A stretch of DNA of 36,140 nt from Limnochordia bacterium (GCA_007116145.1 SKJB01000031.1:1-36140), one strand, 5' to 3'; positions 7,112 through 16,619 are shown, counted from the first letter of the stretch. A program made the numbers and translations. The notes: generated by a model from the letters alone, not told the origin.

Positions 7112-8704
7112 TCACCATTGCCCACTGACTATACCTTGAATGAGTACGGGTACCGAAACACCCATGGCTACCGCTAGCTTGGTTTGTTGTTCTTGATACT
7201 TCAGAGCAGCGGTACGTAAATCATTGCGAGCCATTTTAACAAATAAGTCACCTTCCAACAGATCCTTTGCCGTTACAAAGCCGTGATCATACATCTGCTG
7301 TAAACGCACTAAAGTCTGCTCCGCTTCTTCCACTAATAGCAAATGTAATTCATAGGATTGCCAAGCTTGTGTTAGTTGCTGGTGGAGTGCATAAATCTCT
7401 AGATACACTCCATCTTGTGCTCGCTGGTATTGCAAATTTGCTTTTTCCACGGCCTGTTGTAATCTTTCATCCTCGACCCGTTTTGCGCCTCCATCACCAA
7501 ACCGATACGTGAACCCAAGCGTAATTTGCCACGGATTGACTCCATCACGCTCATCACCGAATCCAGGAGCGATTGAGTCTTCTATCTGATCAAAAATCTC
7601 ACGCCAACGCTCTTGAGCAGCCGCAGGTAAATCGTTGAACCAGTCCGCATCTTCCCAATCAGAACCCACATCCAGTAGCGCTGGACTATCCGTTTTGGTC
7701 GTAAATAATGTACCCGTTACACGCTGGTTGGAGTCGAAGGATGCTTGCATCACTAGGTCATTATAGAGATAGCGAGCAGCTACGTTAGCCGTCCAGTCCC
7801 GCTCGCGTAAAAATGCTTGATAATCTAATTCCGCCAGCTGTTTTTGTGTCGCTAACATACGAAGTTCCACACGTTCGGCCAATCCCTGAGCAACCGCTGT
7901 ATCAAGCAGAATATCCCAGGCAACTGGCGGCTGCTGTTCAACAGATTCCAACAGCGTCGCCACCCATTCTTGGCCTTGTTCCAGATAATGAAAATCCAAA
8001 CCAACGATTTGTAGTAATCCAAATAAAGCCACATTTAACCCATTTTGGGCTGCTTGCATCTGATTCTGTGTCGTCATTAAATGACTTTGTTCTCGTAATA
8101 CATCCAAAGGGGTAACCACACCATCACCCTCTTTTTGTCTGGCAAACTCCAAATTTTGGGCAGCATGATCCAAAGCTAACTCGGCTAACGCTAATGAATT
8201 ATAGGCTTGGATGATGCCATGGTAATACCCTTGAATGGCTGTCATAAGATTGATGATTGCTTGTTCTTTTTGCATAACCCCTGCCTCAAAACCTAATTGA
8301 CTCTTTGCAAAAGCGGTACGTAGCTGATTATTTAGTCCGACCTGTTGCACCATCGTGATAGAGGCTGAACGAGTATGAATCGACTCACCTTGATCCATAC
8401 CCCGCAACGAGTATAAACCACCAATAGGGTTATTCGCAAGATTTTCGCACTTATAGTCAACACTTGCATGTATCTGTGGCCGTAGAGCAGCCTGCAAACT
8501 TTGAATGGAATGGACCACTTCTTGGATCTGCATATCGGTTAATTGGATACTTCTATCTGTAACAATAGCAATCGCTAAGATATCGCCAAGCGATTGAATG
8601 TGTTGCAAATCAATCACCGACGTCTGTCCATGCACTAGCGCGCTTCCACTCAACCAGAGGATGATGATCAGCACATACAGGAGTATCAACTTACATCTAG
8701 ACAT
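7112..8704 (-). CDS. TolC-family outer-membrane efflux protein, long form
   Basis: A 530-residue exported protein. The ATG at 8702-8704 follows GGGAGGA and begins a clean signal peptide (MSRCKLILLYVLIIILW.., cleavage probably after VHG). Long helical stretches rich in Gln and Ala occur in two halves (about 125-215 and 400-515), as in TolC. Strand-like segments precede and divide them: LRPQIHASVDYK, then TANVAARYLYNDLVMQASF and PWQITLGFTYRFGDG. The last is a classic TolC barrel strand. An acidic insert of roughly 60 residues (DVGSDWEDADWFND..) sits in the second half and is unusual. It should be the outer-membrane exit duct for the RND pump encoded upstream. Confidence 0.87.
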   Translation of the reverse strand: MSRCKLILLYVLIIILWLSGSALVHGQTSVIDLQHIQSLGDILAIAIVTDRSIQLTDMQIQEVVHSIQSLQAALRPQIHASVDYKCENLANNPIGGLYSLRGMDQGESIHTRSASITMVQQVGLNNQLRTAFAKSQLGFEAGVMQKEQAIINLMTAIQGYYHGIIQAYNSLALAELALDHAAQNLEFARQKEGDGVVTPLDVLREQSHLMTTQNQMQAAQNGLNVALFGLLQIVGLDFHYLEQGQEWVATLLESVEQQPPVAWDILLDTAVAQGLAERVELRMLATQKQLAELDYQAFLRERDWTANVAARYLYNDLVMQASFDSNQRVTGTLFTTKTDSPALLDVGSDWEDADWFNDLPAAAQERWREIFDQIEDSIAPGFGDERDGVNPWQITLGFTYRFGDGGAKRVEDERLQQAVEKANLQYQRAQDGVYLEIYALHQQLTQAWQSYELHLLLVEEAEQTLVRLQQMYDHGFVTAKDLLEGDLFVKMARNDLRTAALKYQEQQTKLAVAMGVSVPVLIQGIVSGQW

Positions 8705-8720
8705 TTTGAATCCTCCCACT

Positions 8721-9767
8721 TTACCGCAACGCCAAAGCGACTGCGGTATCATACTTCGCTTTCGCTAACTGATAGTCATATGTTGCTGCGATATAGTCAT
8801 TTTTAGCAGATAAAACCGCAAGTCTCGCATCAGCTAAGTCTGTGCTTGTGATCATATTAGCTTCATACATAAGTTCAGATAAACGAATCATTTCTTCTGC
8901 CTCTTCGACTCCCTTTTGCAACACACGAATCCGTTCAACTGCATCTTTAATTGCAGAGTAGTTCTGCCGAACATCCAGCTCTAAGAGTGCTCTAACCTGG
9001 TTAAACTGGGTTTCCATTTTGGCAAGGTTGATGCTTGCTTGCTCTAAGGTAAGTGCTGGAGTATAGTCGTTATCGGCTAATTCTACATTCTTACGAGCCA
9101 CATCAATGGCAATTTGCAACTGCTTGATCTCATCACGATTTGTCAAAGCAAATGCCAGGTCTGCATATAAATCGCCATCAAATGGCTGATAGTCTAATTC
9201 GTAGCTCTGGGCATACACCAACCCATCCAACGGTACTCCGAGCGTTTGGCGAAACTTCATTTGCGATAATTCTAACCCATGCTGCGCTTGCGAAAGACCA
9301 GCTTGTGCATTAAGGACACTACGTGTTGCTTGGATCACATCAAGACGTGTGACTGTACCGACCGCGAGCTTCTTCTCAGCAATATCTAAGTGACGCTTCG
9401 CCGATTCTACAGCTTCTGCAGCAATCGCAACCATGTTTTCCATTTTCAGTACACTGTAAAAATCGGTCTTTACTGTAAGTCCTAACTTATCTTTACCCAT
9501 TAAGTAATTCTGCTGTGCCATGTCAAGCCCTGCTTGCGCTTGTAATAACATCACAGGAGACGGACGCATAATCATTGCAGCTTCTGCCTGCTTATATTGA
9601 AGTTGCGCCTCTTTAAGAGCTAGATACGTCAAGTGTAGCTCCAAGCTATTTTCTTCGGCCATGCTAGTAGCCTCTTTTACAGTAAGATACATTTCATTCC
9701 CTGCTTGAGCTGACCCCGCTAACAGCATTAACAGCAATATTCCCCAAACTAATCTGTTCTGACACAT
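8721..9767 (-). CDS. TolC-family protein, short form without evident barrel strands
   Basis: A 348-residue exported protein with signal peptide MCQNRLVWGILLLMLLAGSAQA. It has the TolC-family helical pattern: LTVKEATSMAEENSLELHLT, AVGTVTRLDVIQATRSVLNAQ and a second-half match MITSTDLADARLAVLSAKNDY. At 348 residues it is about 100 shorter than usual. Where TolC proteins have two strand pairs, this one has only AAMIMRPSPVMLLQAQ and NDYTPALTLEQ, running straight into helix. It may thus form, or cap, a periplasmic helical tube without its own barrel, or pair with the longer protein downstream. It lies 15 bases after the pump gene, with GGGAG nine bases before its ATG. Confidence 0.82.
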   Translation of the reverse strand: MCQNRLVWGILLLMLLAGSAQAGNEMYLTVKEATSMAEENSLELHLTYLALKEAQLQYKQAEAAMIMRPSPVMLLQAQAGLDMAQQNYLMGKDKLGLTVKTDFYSVLKMENMVAIAAEAVESAKRHLDIAEKKLAVGTVTRLDVIQATRSVLNAQAGLSQAQHGLELSQMKFRQTLGVPLDGLVYAQSYELDYQPFDGDLYADLAFALTNRDEIKQLQIAIDVARKNVELADNDYTPALTLEQASINLAKMETQFNQVRALLELDVRQNYSAIKDAVERIRVLQKGVEEAEEMIRLSELMYEANMITSTDLADARLAVLSAKNDYIAATYDYQLAKAKYDTAVALALR

Positions 9768-9782
9768 AGATCCACGCTCCCT

Positions 9783-12700
9783 CTATTTATTTGCTACAAC
9801 ATCGTGCACTGAATCCTTATCCCTTGTGGTAAGAGTTGTGAGCCAGTTACTAAATCCATCAATGAGCAGATAAAATACTGGAATCATAAATAAGGTTAAG
9901 ACCGTCGAAGTGGTTAACCCGCCAATTACTACTAGCGCAATTGGACGTTGCAACTCATTGCCCTCACCGAGTCCGATAGCCAAAGGAATCATCCCTAGCA
10001 CTGTCGTCAATGTGGTCATTAGAATCGGCCGCAAGCGGGTTTTCCCAGCTTGAACCAAAGCCTCCTCCACGCAATAACCTTCACTGCGTAGTTGATTGAC
10101 ATAATCAATAAAGACGATCCCATTATTAACAACAATACCGGCTAACATAATGGCTCCGACAAAAGCAACCACACTAAAAGTCACCCCTCCGCTCAATAGT
10201 CCGATAACGACGCCTACGATCGCCATGGGTAAAGTGACCATGATCACAAGGGGCTGTAATAACGACTCAAATTGCGACGCTAAAACCATATAAACCAAAG
10301 CAATTCCTAATAGCATAGCTAATGCTAGTTGCCCAAAAGCATCGCCCATTTCAGCGTCTTCACCACCAAAACTCACACTCACTCCGGGAGGAAGGGTATA
10401 AGAGTCCACGACCGAGCGCACCTCATTCATGGTCGACCCTAAATCTCGGCCGACAATTTGTCCCGTCACATTAATTTGACGGTTACGCTCTGAACGGTTA
10501 ATGGAGACTGGTCCCTCTCCTTCCTCTAACCAAGCAAGCTCCTTAAGAGGTACAACCCCACCACGAGCTGTCTGGACTGGGATATTCTCAATGTCACCAG
10601 GATTTTGGCGCCAGTCTTGAGCTAAGCGGAGGACAACATCCACTTCCTGTCCTCCCGTCCGATAGCGAGTTACCGTCGTACCACTAACAGCCATGCGGAT
10701 TGTGGATGCTAGCTGACCCACTGTTACTCCGTGGAGCGCAATTTTTTCACGATCCATATTAATGCGAATTTCTGGTTGACCCTCTGCCATACTGTTCGTT
10801 ACTTCCTGGGTACCAGGGACACGGGCAATGAGTTCTCCTAACTCATGGGAAACACTATGGAGTAAGGCTAAATCATCACCCCCTAACTGCACTTGAATCG
10901 GATCACCGAATGAACCAGAAAACAAACCATCCATGCGCACCGTAACATCAGCACCAGGTATCCCCTGAGCGTAATGGCGAAAGTCTGTGATCAGCTGATC
11001 CGTGCTACGTGCGCGTTGATTAAGTGGCACGAGCTTTACACGCACGCGTCCTGTTTCCGAACCCCCACTCCCACCGGTATTAGAAGACCGTTGCCCAACC
11101 GTGGTCGAGACATTCTCCACTTCTTGTAAGGAACTTGCATATTGTTCAAACCCTACGATCACCTCATTAGTATCCACTAATAGGGTACCTTTTGGCATAT
11201 TCACCCTAATCGTAATTTCACCTTGATCCATCTCAGGCATAAACTCCATCCCGATCTGTTGGACCAGGGCATAACTAATAAGCAAAGTCACTACGGCTAC
11301 ACCCACTGTTAACCAGCGATAGCGCAACACTTTTCCTACTGCATGACCATACCACTCCTGCACACGGACGAGAGCTACTTCCATAAAATCCAGTTTTTTG
11401 ATACCTAAACTCTGACTATCCTGCTTTAAGACGAGAGCTGCAAGCATAGGGACTAGAGTTAATGAAATCAAGAGCGACGCTAATAACGAAAAGGTTACCG
11501 TTAGCGCCATATCTCGAAAGATTTCCGCAGCAATCCCGGAAACGAAAATCACAGGCAAAAATACCGATATTGTGGTTAGCGTTGAAGCCATAATCGCTGG
11601 TGCCATTTGTTCAGCCCCTAATTCCGCTGCGGCCACACTATCCTTGCCCAACTCTCGATGGCGAAAGATATTCTCTAACACCACAATACCATTATCCACT
11701 AGCATCCCCACACCCAGTGCGAGACCGCCTAGCGAGACCATATTTAATGTGGTAGTACTAAAATACATCAACACAAAGGTTGCCACTACAGAAATGGGAA
11801 TAGCAGCCCCGATAACCAATGTAGTCCAAAAATTACGCAAAAAGAGTAACAACATAATTATCGCTAAAGCACCACCGATAATCGCATTTTGCGTCACACT
11901 ATTTACCGATACCTTGATGAACTCTGTCGTATCCTGAGCCACAATTACCTCTAGTCCCTCAAAGGCTAACTGCTGGTTAAGTTGGTCTACACTAGCTTTT
12001 ACCAAATCAGCCGTTAGTACACTATTACCACTCGCTTCTTTGAGAATCGCTAACATCACGGATGATTGCCCATTAAACCGACTTAACTGTGTGGTTTCCT
12101 TATAACTATCTTCAACAATGGCAATGTCACTTAGTTTAACAAGCCCACCACTTATAGTGGGGATTCGCACTTGACGAATCTGATCCACCGAGGTAAACTC
12201 ACCAGTGGTTCGTAGTACATATTCCAAATTATTAGCCGTTACATTACCCGCTGGTAAATTTAAGTTTCCGAAACGGAGCGCTTGACTGATTGTATCCATA
12301 CTCACTCCAGCTGCTTGGAGTAATCCAGGATGTAATATCACCTTTATCTCTCGCTCCTGCCCGCCAGATACATTTACGGATGCAACTCCTTCTAGGCGCT
12401 CGAATTGACTCTTTAACTCATCCGCTCGTTGTCGCAAGGCAAAGGCACTCGTATCTCCCCGCAATACAAGTTGCATAATGGGAGACGCACTCGGATCAAA
12501 CTTTGCAATAATTGGACTATCGGCTTCGTCGGGCAAAAAATCTTTGACCATATCAATGCGTTCTCGCACATCGAGAGCCACGAAATTCATGTCAATACCC
12601 CAGTCAAACTCGGCGATCACCACAGAATTTCCACGACTAGATACGGAGCGAACACTCTTAATGTTATTGACCCCACCTAACGCCTCTTCCAACGGGCGTG

Positions 12701-12890
12701 ACACCAGGTTCTCTACTTCATAAGGGCCTGCATTGGAATAATTGGTAGACACAGCTAAAATGGGGGCTTCAATATTCGGCAAGAGATCGATCGGTAGTCG
12801 GGTCAGACTTACATACCCCAACAATAAAGTCATAGCCACACCCATGATCACCGTTACCCGACGATTAACTGCTAATTTTGGCAAACTCAA
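9783..12890 (-). CDS. RND efflux pump, HAE-1/AcrB-SwrC type
   Basis: A 1035-residue inner-membrane, proton-driven pump. Two similar halves each have one N-terminal helix, a large periplasmic loop and further helices. Family segments include RLPIDLLPNIEAPILAVSTNY, RPLEEALGGVNNIKSV, LVVxxP-type helix VVATFVLMYFSTTTLNMVSL and the C-terminal RPILMTTLTTVLGMIPLA. In helix 4 the proton-relay pair is D399-N400 (AcrB has Asp-Asp), and in helix 10 N922 stands where AcrB has its key Lys. It starts at TTG (12888-12890), six bases after GGAGGAG, which overlaps the adaptor's stop. Exports drugs, surfactants or other amphiphiles by family precedent; the true substrate is unknown. Confidence 0.96.
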   Translation of the reverse strand: MSLPKLAVNRRVTVIMGVAMTLLLGYVSLTRLPIDLLPNIEAPILAVSTNYSNAGPYEVENLVSRPLEEALGGVNNIKSVRSVSSRGNSVVIAEFDWGIDMNFVALDVRERIDMVKDFLPDEADSPIIAKFDPSASPIMQLVLRGDTSAFALRQRADELKSQFERLEGVASVNVSGGQEREIKVILHPGLLQAAGVSMDTISQALRFGNLNLPAGNVTANNLEYVLRTTGEFTSVDQIRQVRIPTISGGLVKLSDIAIVEDSYKETTQLSRFNGQSSVMLAILKEASGNSVLTADLVKASVDQLNQQLAFEGLEVIVAQDTTEFIKVSVNSVTQNAIIGGALAIIMLLLFLRNFWTTLVIGAAIPISVVATFVLMYFSTTTLNMVSLGGLALGVGMLVDNGIVVLENIFRHRELGKDSVAAAELGAEQMAPAIMASTLTTISVFLPVIFVSGIAAEIFRDMALTVTFSLLASLLISLTLVPMLAALVLKQDSQSLGIKKLDFMEVALVRVQEWYGHAVGKVLRYRWLTVGVAVVTLLISYALVQQIGMEFMPEMDQGEITIRVNMPKGTLLVDTNEVIVGFEQYASSLQEVENVSTTVGQRSSNTGGSGGSETGRVRVKLVPLNQRARSTDQLITDFRHYAQGIPGADVTVRMDGLFSGSFGDPIQVQLGGDDLALLHSVSHELGELIARVPGTQEVTNSMAEGQPEIRINMDREKIALHGVTVGQLASTIRMAVSGTTVTRYRTGGQEVDVVLRLAQDWRQNPGDIENIPVQTARGGVVPLKELAWLEEGEGPVSINRSERNRQINVTGQIVGRDLGSTMNEVRSVVDSYTLPPGVSVSFGGEDAEMGDAFGQLALAMLLGIALVYMVLASQFESLLQPLVIMVTLPMAIVGVVIGLLSGGVTFSVVAFVGAIMLAGIVVNNGIVFIDYVNQLRSEGYCVEEALVQAGKTRLRPILMTTLTTVLGMIPLAIGLGEGNELQRPIALVVIGGLTTSTVLTLFMIPVFYLLIDGFSNWLTTLTTRDKDSVHDVVANK

Positions 12891-12893
12891 GTT

Positions 12894-14147
12894 TTACTCC
12901 TCCGTTCTAGTTACCCTCACTCTGCCACCTGGACGTAAATTGTTTTGCCCTGCCACTACAACCTGATCACCAAGGGCTACTCCTTGCACTTCCACAGATC
13001 CCTGTACCTGTAATCCGAGGCTCACAGGCACCAAATCGGCTGTATCTGCAAAGACACGATAGACATGAGGAGCACCATTATGACTACTAATAGCTCGCGT
13101 CGGAATGGTTACCACGTCTATTTCTTGCCTCACCACAATATGAGCTGTCCCGTACATCCCAGGTTTAAATTGACCTTCTTCGTTTGAGATTTCAATAGTA
13201 ATTGGAAAGAGCCCTCCTTGTTCCGCAGCTGGAGCCACCGTCGCAACCACTCCCGTAATCTCCTGGTTAGGCAAAGCATTTAGCAAAACTTGTACTTGTT
13301 GCCCTGGGCGAATTTTTACCACATCGACCTCACCCACAGACACCTGCAACCGTACAGAAGAGGAATCTACAATCGTAACCACCATCGTTCCTGTGCCGAC
13401 CATTCCACCCACATCTGCGTTTAAGCGGCTAACAACACCCGATATCGGCGCGCTAATTCTTGCATTTTCATAGGATAACCTAGCTAACTCGTATACCGCT
13501 TGCCCTTGAGCCACTGATGCACGTGCAGCTGCAATATCCTCGACTCTCGCTCCAAGGTGCACTAATTCCATCGCCTTTTCAGCACCGCGCAACTGGGCAC
13601 TAGCCACCGTGTACTGCGCAGTAATTGCATCCCAATCCTTGCCGGACATCACCCCTTGCTCATACAGATGAACAGCTCGCTCATAGGTTACACTTACATT
13701 CTTGTAACTCGCTTGTGCTTGCTCGAAGTTAGCCTGCGCTTGTTCAATCTCAGCGGGCCTAGCACCTGCTAAAGCGCGATCTAGATTCGCCTGCGCCATC
13801 GCTAAACCAGCCTGCGCTTGTTGCATTTGTAGCCGTAGCTCGTGAGCCTCTAATTCCACCAATACATTACCTTTACGAATACTATCTCCGACTTGCACAT
13901 GGACTTTGGCTACCCGCCCTGGCACCTTTGGAACTACAATTACCTGGGCCTTAGGAGCAAGTGTTCCGTGAAATGTCAGTACTTCATCAAGGCTTTGCAA
14001 CTTGGCGAGGGCAACACTAACCGGGAAATAAATCTCTTCTCCATAGTTGGATGTTACCTCAACATTTCTCGAGATGGGCAGATACCAACTAACCCCAACA
14101 ACAATAGCTAAAACCAAAACACTGGTCACAATTATTAACTTAAACAA
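12894..14147 (-). CDS. RND periplasmic adaptor (membrane fusion protein)
   Basis: A 417-residue adaptor linking the pump to the outer-membrane duct. One N-terminal helix (KLIIVTSVLVLAIVVGVSWY) anchors it. Half-lipoyl segments VPGRVAKVHVQVGDSIRKGNVLVELE and ISAPISGVVSRL..VGGMV flank a coiled-coil hairpin rich in Ala and Gln (about 100-200); a beta-barrel part (PGQQVQVLLNALP) and membrane-proximal part follow. The right start is TTG at 14145-14147, nine bases after GGAGG: the in-frame ATGs upstream lie in the operator and the -10 region, and so cannot be translated from this promoter. First gene of the efflux operon. Confidence 0.93.
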   Translation of the reverse strand: MFKLIIVTSVLVLAIVVGVSWYLPISRNVEVTSNYGEEIYFPVSVALAKLQSLDEVLTFHGTLAPKAQVIVVPKVPGRVAKVHVQVGDSIRKGNVLVELEAHELRLQMQQAQAGLAMAQANLDRALAGARPAEIEQAQANFEQAQASYKNVSVTYERAVHLYEQGVMSGKDWDAITAQYTVASAQLRGAEKAMELVHLGARVEDIAAARASVAQGQAVYELARLSYENARISAPISGVVSRLNADVGGMVGTGTMVVTIVDSSSVRLQVSVGEVDVVKIRPGQQVQVLLNALPNQEITGVVATVAPAAEQGGLFPITIEISNEEGQFKPGMYGTAHIVVRQEIDVVTIPTRAISSHNGAPHVYRVFADTADLVPVSLGLQVQGSVEVQGVALGDQVVVAGQNNLRPGGRVRVTRTEE

Positions 14148-14170
14148 ACAAAATCGCCTCCAACAAAAAA

Positions 14171-14190
14171 GACTGACTGTCCAGTCAGTC
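14171..14190 (-). promoter_or_regulatory. TetR-type operator of the efflux operon
   Basis: A perfect inverted repeat with 9-base arms, GACTGACTG and CAGTCAGTC, around a 2-base centre. It begins ten bases past the -10 box, so it covers about +3 to +22 and would block transcription. This form (TGACTGACT..AGTCAGTCA) is common among TetR/AcrR operators, and the operon ends with a TetR gene. Confidence 0.85.
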
Positions 14191-14199
14191 ATATACCCC

Positions 14200-14228
14200 A
14201 TTATAACAATTTAGGGTTTTTCTGTCAA
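14200..14228 (-). promoter_or_regulatory. consensus promoter of the efflux operon
   Basis: On the minus strand TTGACA (14223-14228) and TATAAT (14200-14205) are both perfect and 17 bases apart. Such a strong promoter fits a tightly repressed operon. Its -35 box directly follows the T-run of the rib terminator. Confidence 0.9.
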
Positions 14229-14257
14229 TAAAAATAACGAAGCCATGGGCTTCGTTA
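14229..14257 (-). terminator. terminator of the rib operon
   Basis: TAACGAAGCC (14235-14244) pairs perfectly with 14248-14257 around a 3-base loop; the minus-strand RNA continues with UUUUUAUU. It separates ribH from the efflux promoter. Confidence 0.9.
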
Positions 14258-14268
14258 CAGTTCCAGAT

Positions 14269-14739
14269 TTAGCCAATACTCGTTTGCAGATCGGCCATTT
14301 CAATTGCGCTAACCGCTGCTTCCCAACCTTTATTACCAGCTTTAGTACCAGCACGTTCAATCGCCTGTTCAATAGATTCAGTGGTGATCACTCCAAAGAT
14401 TGTGGGCACTCCTGTACCCATCCCCACAGCTGCTACCCCTTTGGAGACTTCCGCACAGACATAATCAAAGTGAGGAGTGTTGCCCCGAATAACCGCACCA
14501 AGACAGATGACTGCATCATACTTCCCCGATTTTGCTAACGTTTGCGCGGTCATGGGAATTTCAAACGCTCCTGGCACCCAAGCAACGGTAATATCGTCCT
14601 CACAACCACCGTGCCGCCGAATCCCATCGAGGGCACCATCGAGTAATCGTGTTGTAATAAAATCATTGAAACGTGCAATTACAATCGCAAACCTTTTACC
14701 ATCGGCCTTGAGAAATCCTTCTAGTGTTTTATAACTCAT
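14269..14739 (-). CDS. ribH: 6,7-dimethyl-8-ribityllumazine synthase
   Basis: Penultimate step of riboflavin synthesis: condenses the ribityl-uracil amine with dihydroxybutanone phosphate. The protein has the family's [14 protein letters not shown] start, [32 protein letters not shown] (with the catalytic-loop His) and the [24 protein letters not shown] end. It is 156 residues from the ATG at 14737-14739, eight bases after AAAGGGG; a TTG six codons earlier overlaps this ribosome site and is rejected. Likely assembles as an icosahedral or pentameric shell, as the family does. Last gene of the rib operon, followed at once by its terminator. Confidence 0.96.
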   Translation of the reverse strand: MSYKTLEGFLKADGKRFAIVIARFNDFITTRLLDGALDGIRRHGGCEDDITVAWVPGAFEIPMTAQTLAKSGKYDAVICLGAVIRGNTPHFDYVCAEVSKGVAAVGMGTGVPTIFGVITTESIEQAIERAGTKAGNKGWEAAVSAIEMADLQTSIG

Positions 14740-14758
14740 TGTATTATCCCCTTTCAAT

Positions 14759-15949
14759 TTAACGAAGATGTCCTAACTTACAAGATTTCGTTTGCAGATA
14801 ACGAGCATTTTCTGGGTTCTCAGCAATGATAATCGGAACCCGGCCCACAATTTCTAAACCATAGCCTTCTAATCCCACAACTTTTCTGGGGTTATTCGTC
14901 AGTAAACGAATTGTTTGTACTCCAAGATCCAGCAAAATCTGGGCTCCGATTCCATAATCCCGTAAATCAGCAGCAAAACCCAGTTCTAAATTGGCTTCCA
15001 CCGTATCGCGCCCGGCTTGCTGTAATTCATACGCTTGGAGCTTAGGTCCTAATCCGATGCCACGACCCTCCTGCTGCAAATACACTAAAATCCCTCGTCC
15101 TTCACTAACAATTTGGCGCATCGCCTCATCCAATTGATCCCCACAATCACAGCGTAGCGACCCAAACACATCACCGGTGAGACACTGCGAGTGCACCCGT
15201 AGCAACACATCACATCCATCACCGATTTCACCATGGACTAAGGCAACATGCACCTGATTGTCTAATTTGCTCTGATAACCATGGGCCACAAACTCACCCC
15301 ACTTTGTCGGTAGCCGCGGGGCTGCGACTTTTGTCACTAACTTTTCAGTACTCCGACGATAGGCAATTAAGTCCTTAATGGTAGCAATACTCAGTCCGTG
15401 CTTAGCGGCAAATTTCGTCAGCTGGGGCAAACGTGCCATTGTGCCATCATCGTTCATAATCTCACAAATAACCCCCCCTTCATACCTGCCAGCCATCCGT
15501 GCTAGATCCACAGCGGCTTCGGTGTGTCCTGCTCGACTTAAGACCCCTCCGTCTTTTGCCATAAGGGGAAAAATATGACCCGGTCTCCGTAGATCATCTG
15601 GTGTAGTATTGGGGTCAATAAGAGTCTTAACCGAAATCGCTCGCTCAAAAGCAGAAATTCCCGTCGTAATGCCCTCTCTGCCATCCACAGAAACAGTAAA
15701 TGCAGTTTGCATTGTATCCTGGTTATCTGCCACCATAGCCTCTAAATCTAGCTCTCCACAGCGCTTTTTCGTTAAAGGAACACAAATCAGTCCTCTCCCG
15801 TGACTCGCCATAAAGTTAATAACCTCAGGCGTCGCAAAATCAGCCGCAACCACAATATCTCCCTCGTTCTCACGATCTTCATCGTCAACAATAATTACCA
15901 TTTTACCCTGACGGATTTCTTCTACTACTTGCTCAATCTTGGCAAACAT
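14759..15949 (-). CDS. ribBA: bifunctional DHBP synthase / GTP cyclohydrolase II
   Basis: Feeds both branches of riboflavin synthesis. Residues about 1-200 are the DHBP synthase domain, which makes dihydroxybutanone phosphate from ribulose-5-phosphate ([48 protein letters not shown]). Residues about 205-396 are GTP cyclohydrolase II, with the zinc Cys set in [20 protein letters not shown] and the active-site QQEGRGIGL. Both catalytic sets appear intact. Start is the ATG at 15947-15949 with a GGAGGG site upstream; the TTG one codon earlier is less likely. It sits 18 bases after ribE and 19 before ribH. Confidence 0.97.
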   Translation of the reverse strand: MFAKIEQVVEEIRQGKMVIIVDDEDRENEGDIVVAADFATPEVINFMASHGRGLICVPLTKKRCGELDLEAMVADNQDTMQTAFTVSVDGREGITTGISAFERAISVKTLIDPNTTPDDLRRPGHIFPLMAKDGGVLSRAGHTEAAVDLARMAGRYEGGVICEIMNDDGTMARLPQLTKFAAKHGLSIATIKDLIAYRRSTEKLVTKVAAPRLPTKWGEFVAHGYQSKLDNQVHVALVHGEIGDGCDVLLRVHSQCLTGDVFGSLRCDCGDQLDEAMRQIVSEGRGILVYLQQEGRGIGLGPKLQAYELQQAGRDTVEANLELGFAADLRDYGIGAQILLDLGVQTIRLLTNNPRKVVGLEGYGLEIVGRVPIIIAENPENARYLQTKSCKLGHLR

Positions 15950-15967
15950 CAAAATCCCTCCTCGTAT

Positions 15968-16609
15968 CTACACAAACCCAAATTGCTGTAATTTTTCTTG
16001 GGTTATCCCACTAGATGTCTTCTCTCGTCCTAACATAGTTGCTACATACTTTCCGAGAATATCAGTCTCAATATTTACGAAATCGCCTGGCTGCTTTTGT
16101 CCAAGAATCGTTGCAGACGCCGTATGGGGTATCAGTGATACAACACAGATATTCCCTTCTAGTTTGGCAATAGTTAGGCTAGTGCCATCGACTGCAATGG
16201 ATCCCTTAGGAACCAGATAAACTCTTAAGTGCGCTGGCACTGCAATTGAGTACCACAACGAATTCCGTTCCCGCCTAATGTGGCTAATACTCCCAACATC
16301 GTCAATATGCCCAGTTACCCAATGACCACCAAGGCGTCCACCTACTTGCAGAGCCCGCTCTAGATTGACTCTCGACCCAACCTTAAGCACTTTTAGAGCC
16401 GTTTTATTGAGCGATTCAACCATAATATCGGCAGTAAACGAGTTATCCCCTTGCGAAGCAGCTGTCAGACAGACTCCATTTACAGCAATACTATCGCCAA
16501 TCCTTGCATCGTCAAGAACGCGACTACATTGTATGGTTAGTTGACAAATCTGCGGTCCTTGTTTCCACCCAATCACCTGACCGATTTCTTCCACGATACC
16601 AGTAAACAT
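15968..16609 (-). CDS. ribE: riboflavin synthase, alpha chain
   Basis: Final step: dismutation of two lumazine molecules into riboflavin and a recycled pyrimidine. It is 213 residues with the duplicated lumazine-binding fold. Half one begins MFTGIVEEIGQV and contains DSIAVNGVCLTA; half two has GGHWVTGHIDDVG and GSIAVDGTSLTI, matching repeats. ATG at 16607-16609 is preceded by AGGAGGGA. It lies 10 bases after ribD and 18 before ribBA. The name follows Bacillus usage; the same enzyme is ribC in Escherichia coli. Confidence 0.96.
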   Translation of the reverse strand: MFTGIVEEIGQVIGWKQGPQICQLTIQCSRVLDDARIGDSIAVNGVCLTAASQGDNSFTADIMVESLNKTALKVLKVGSRVNLERALQVGGRLGGHWVTGHIDDVGSISHIRRERNSLWYSIAVPAHLRVYLVPKGSIAVDGTSLTIAKLEGNICVVSLIPHTASATILGQKQPGDFVNIETDILGKYVATMLGREKTSSGITQEKLQQFGFV

Positions 16610-16619
16610 AAAGTCCCTC

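Noticed and set aside
11572-11937. plus-strand frames of 60-120 codons opposite the pump, aro, OMP and other genes
   Set aside because: They are antisense to well-conserved genes and lack ribosome sites; their composition mirrors the sense codons.
14148-14201. ATG starts of the adaptor at 14201 and 14192
   Set aside because: They fall in the -10 box, start site and operator; the TTG at 14145-14147 has a proper GGAGG.
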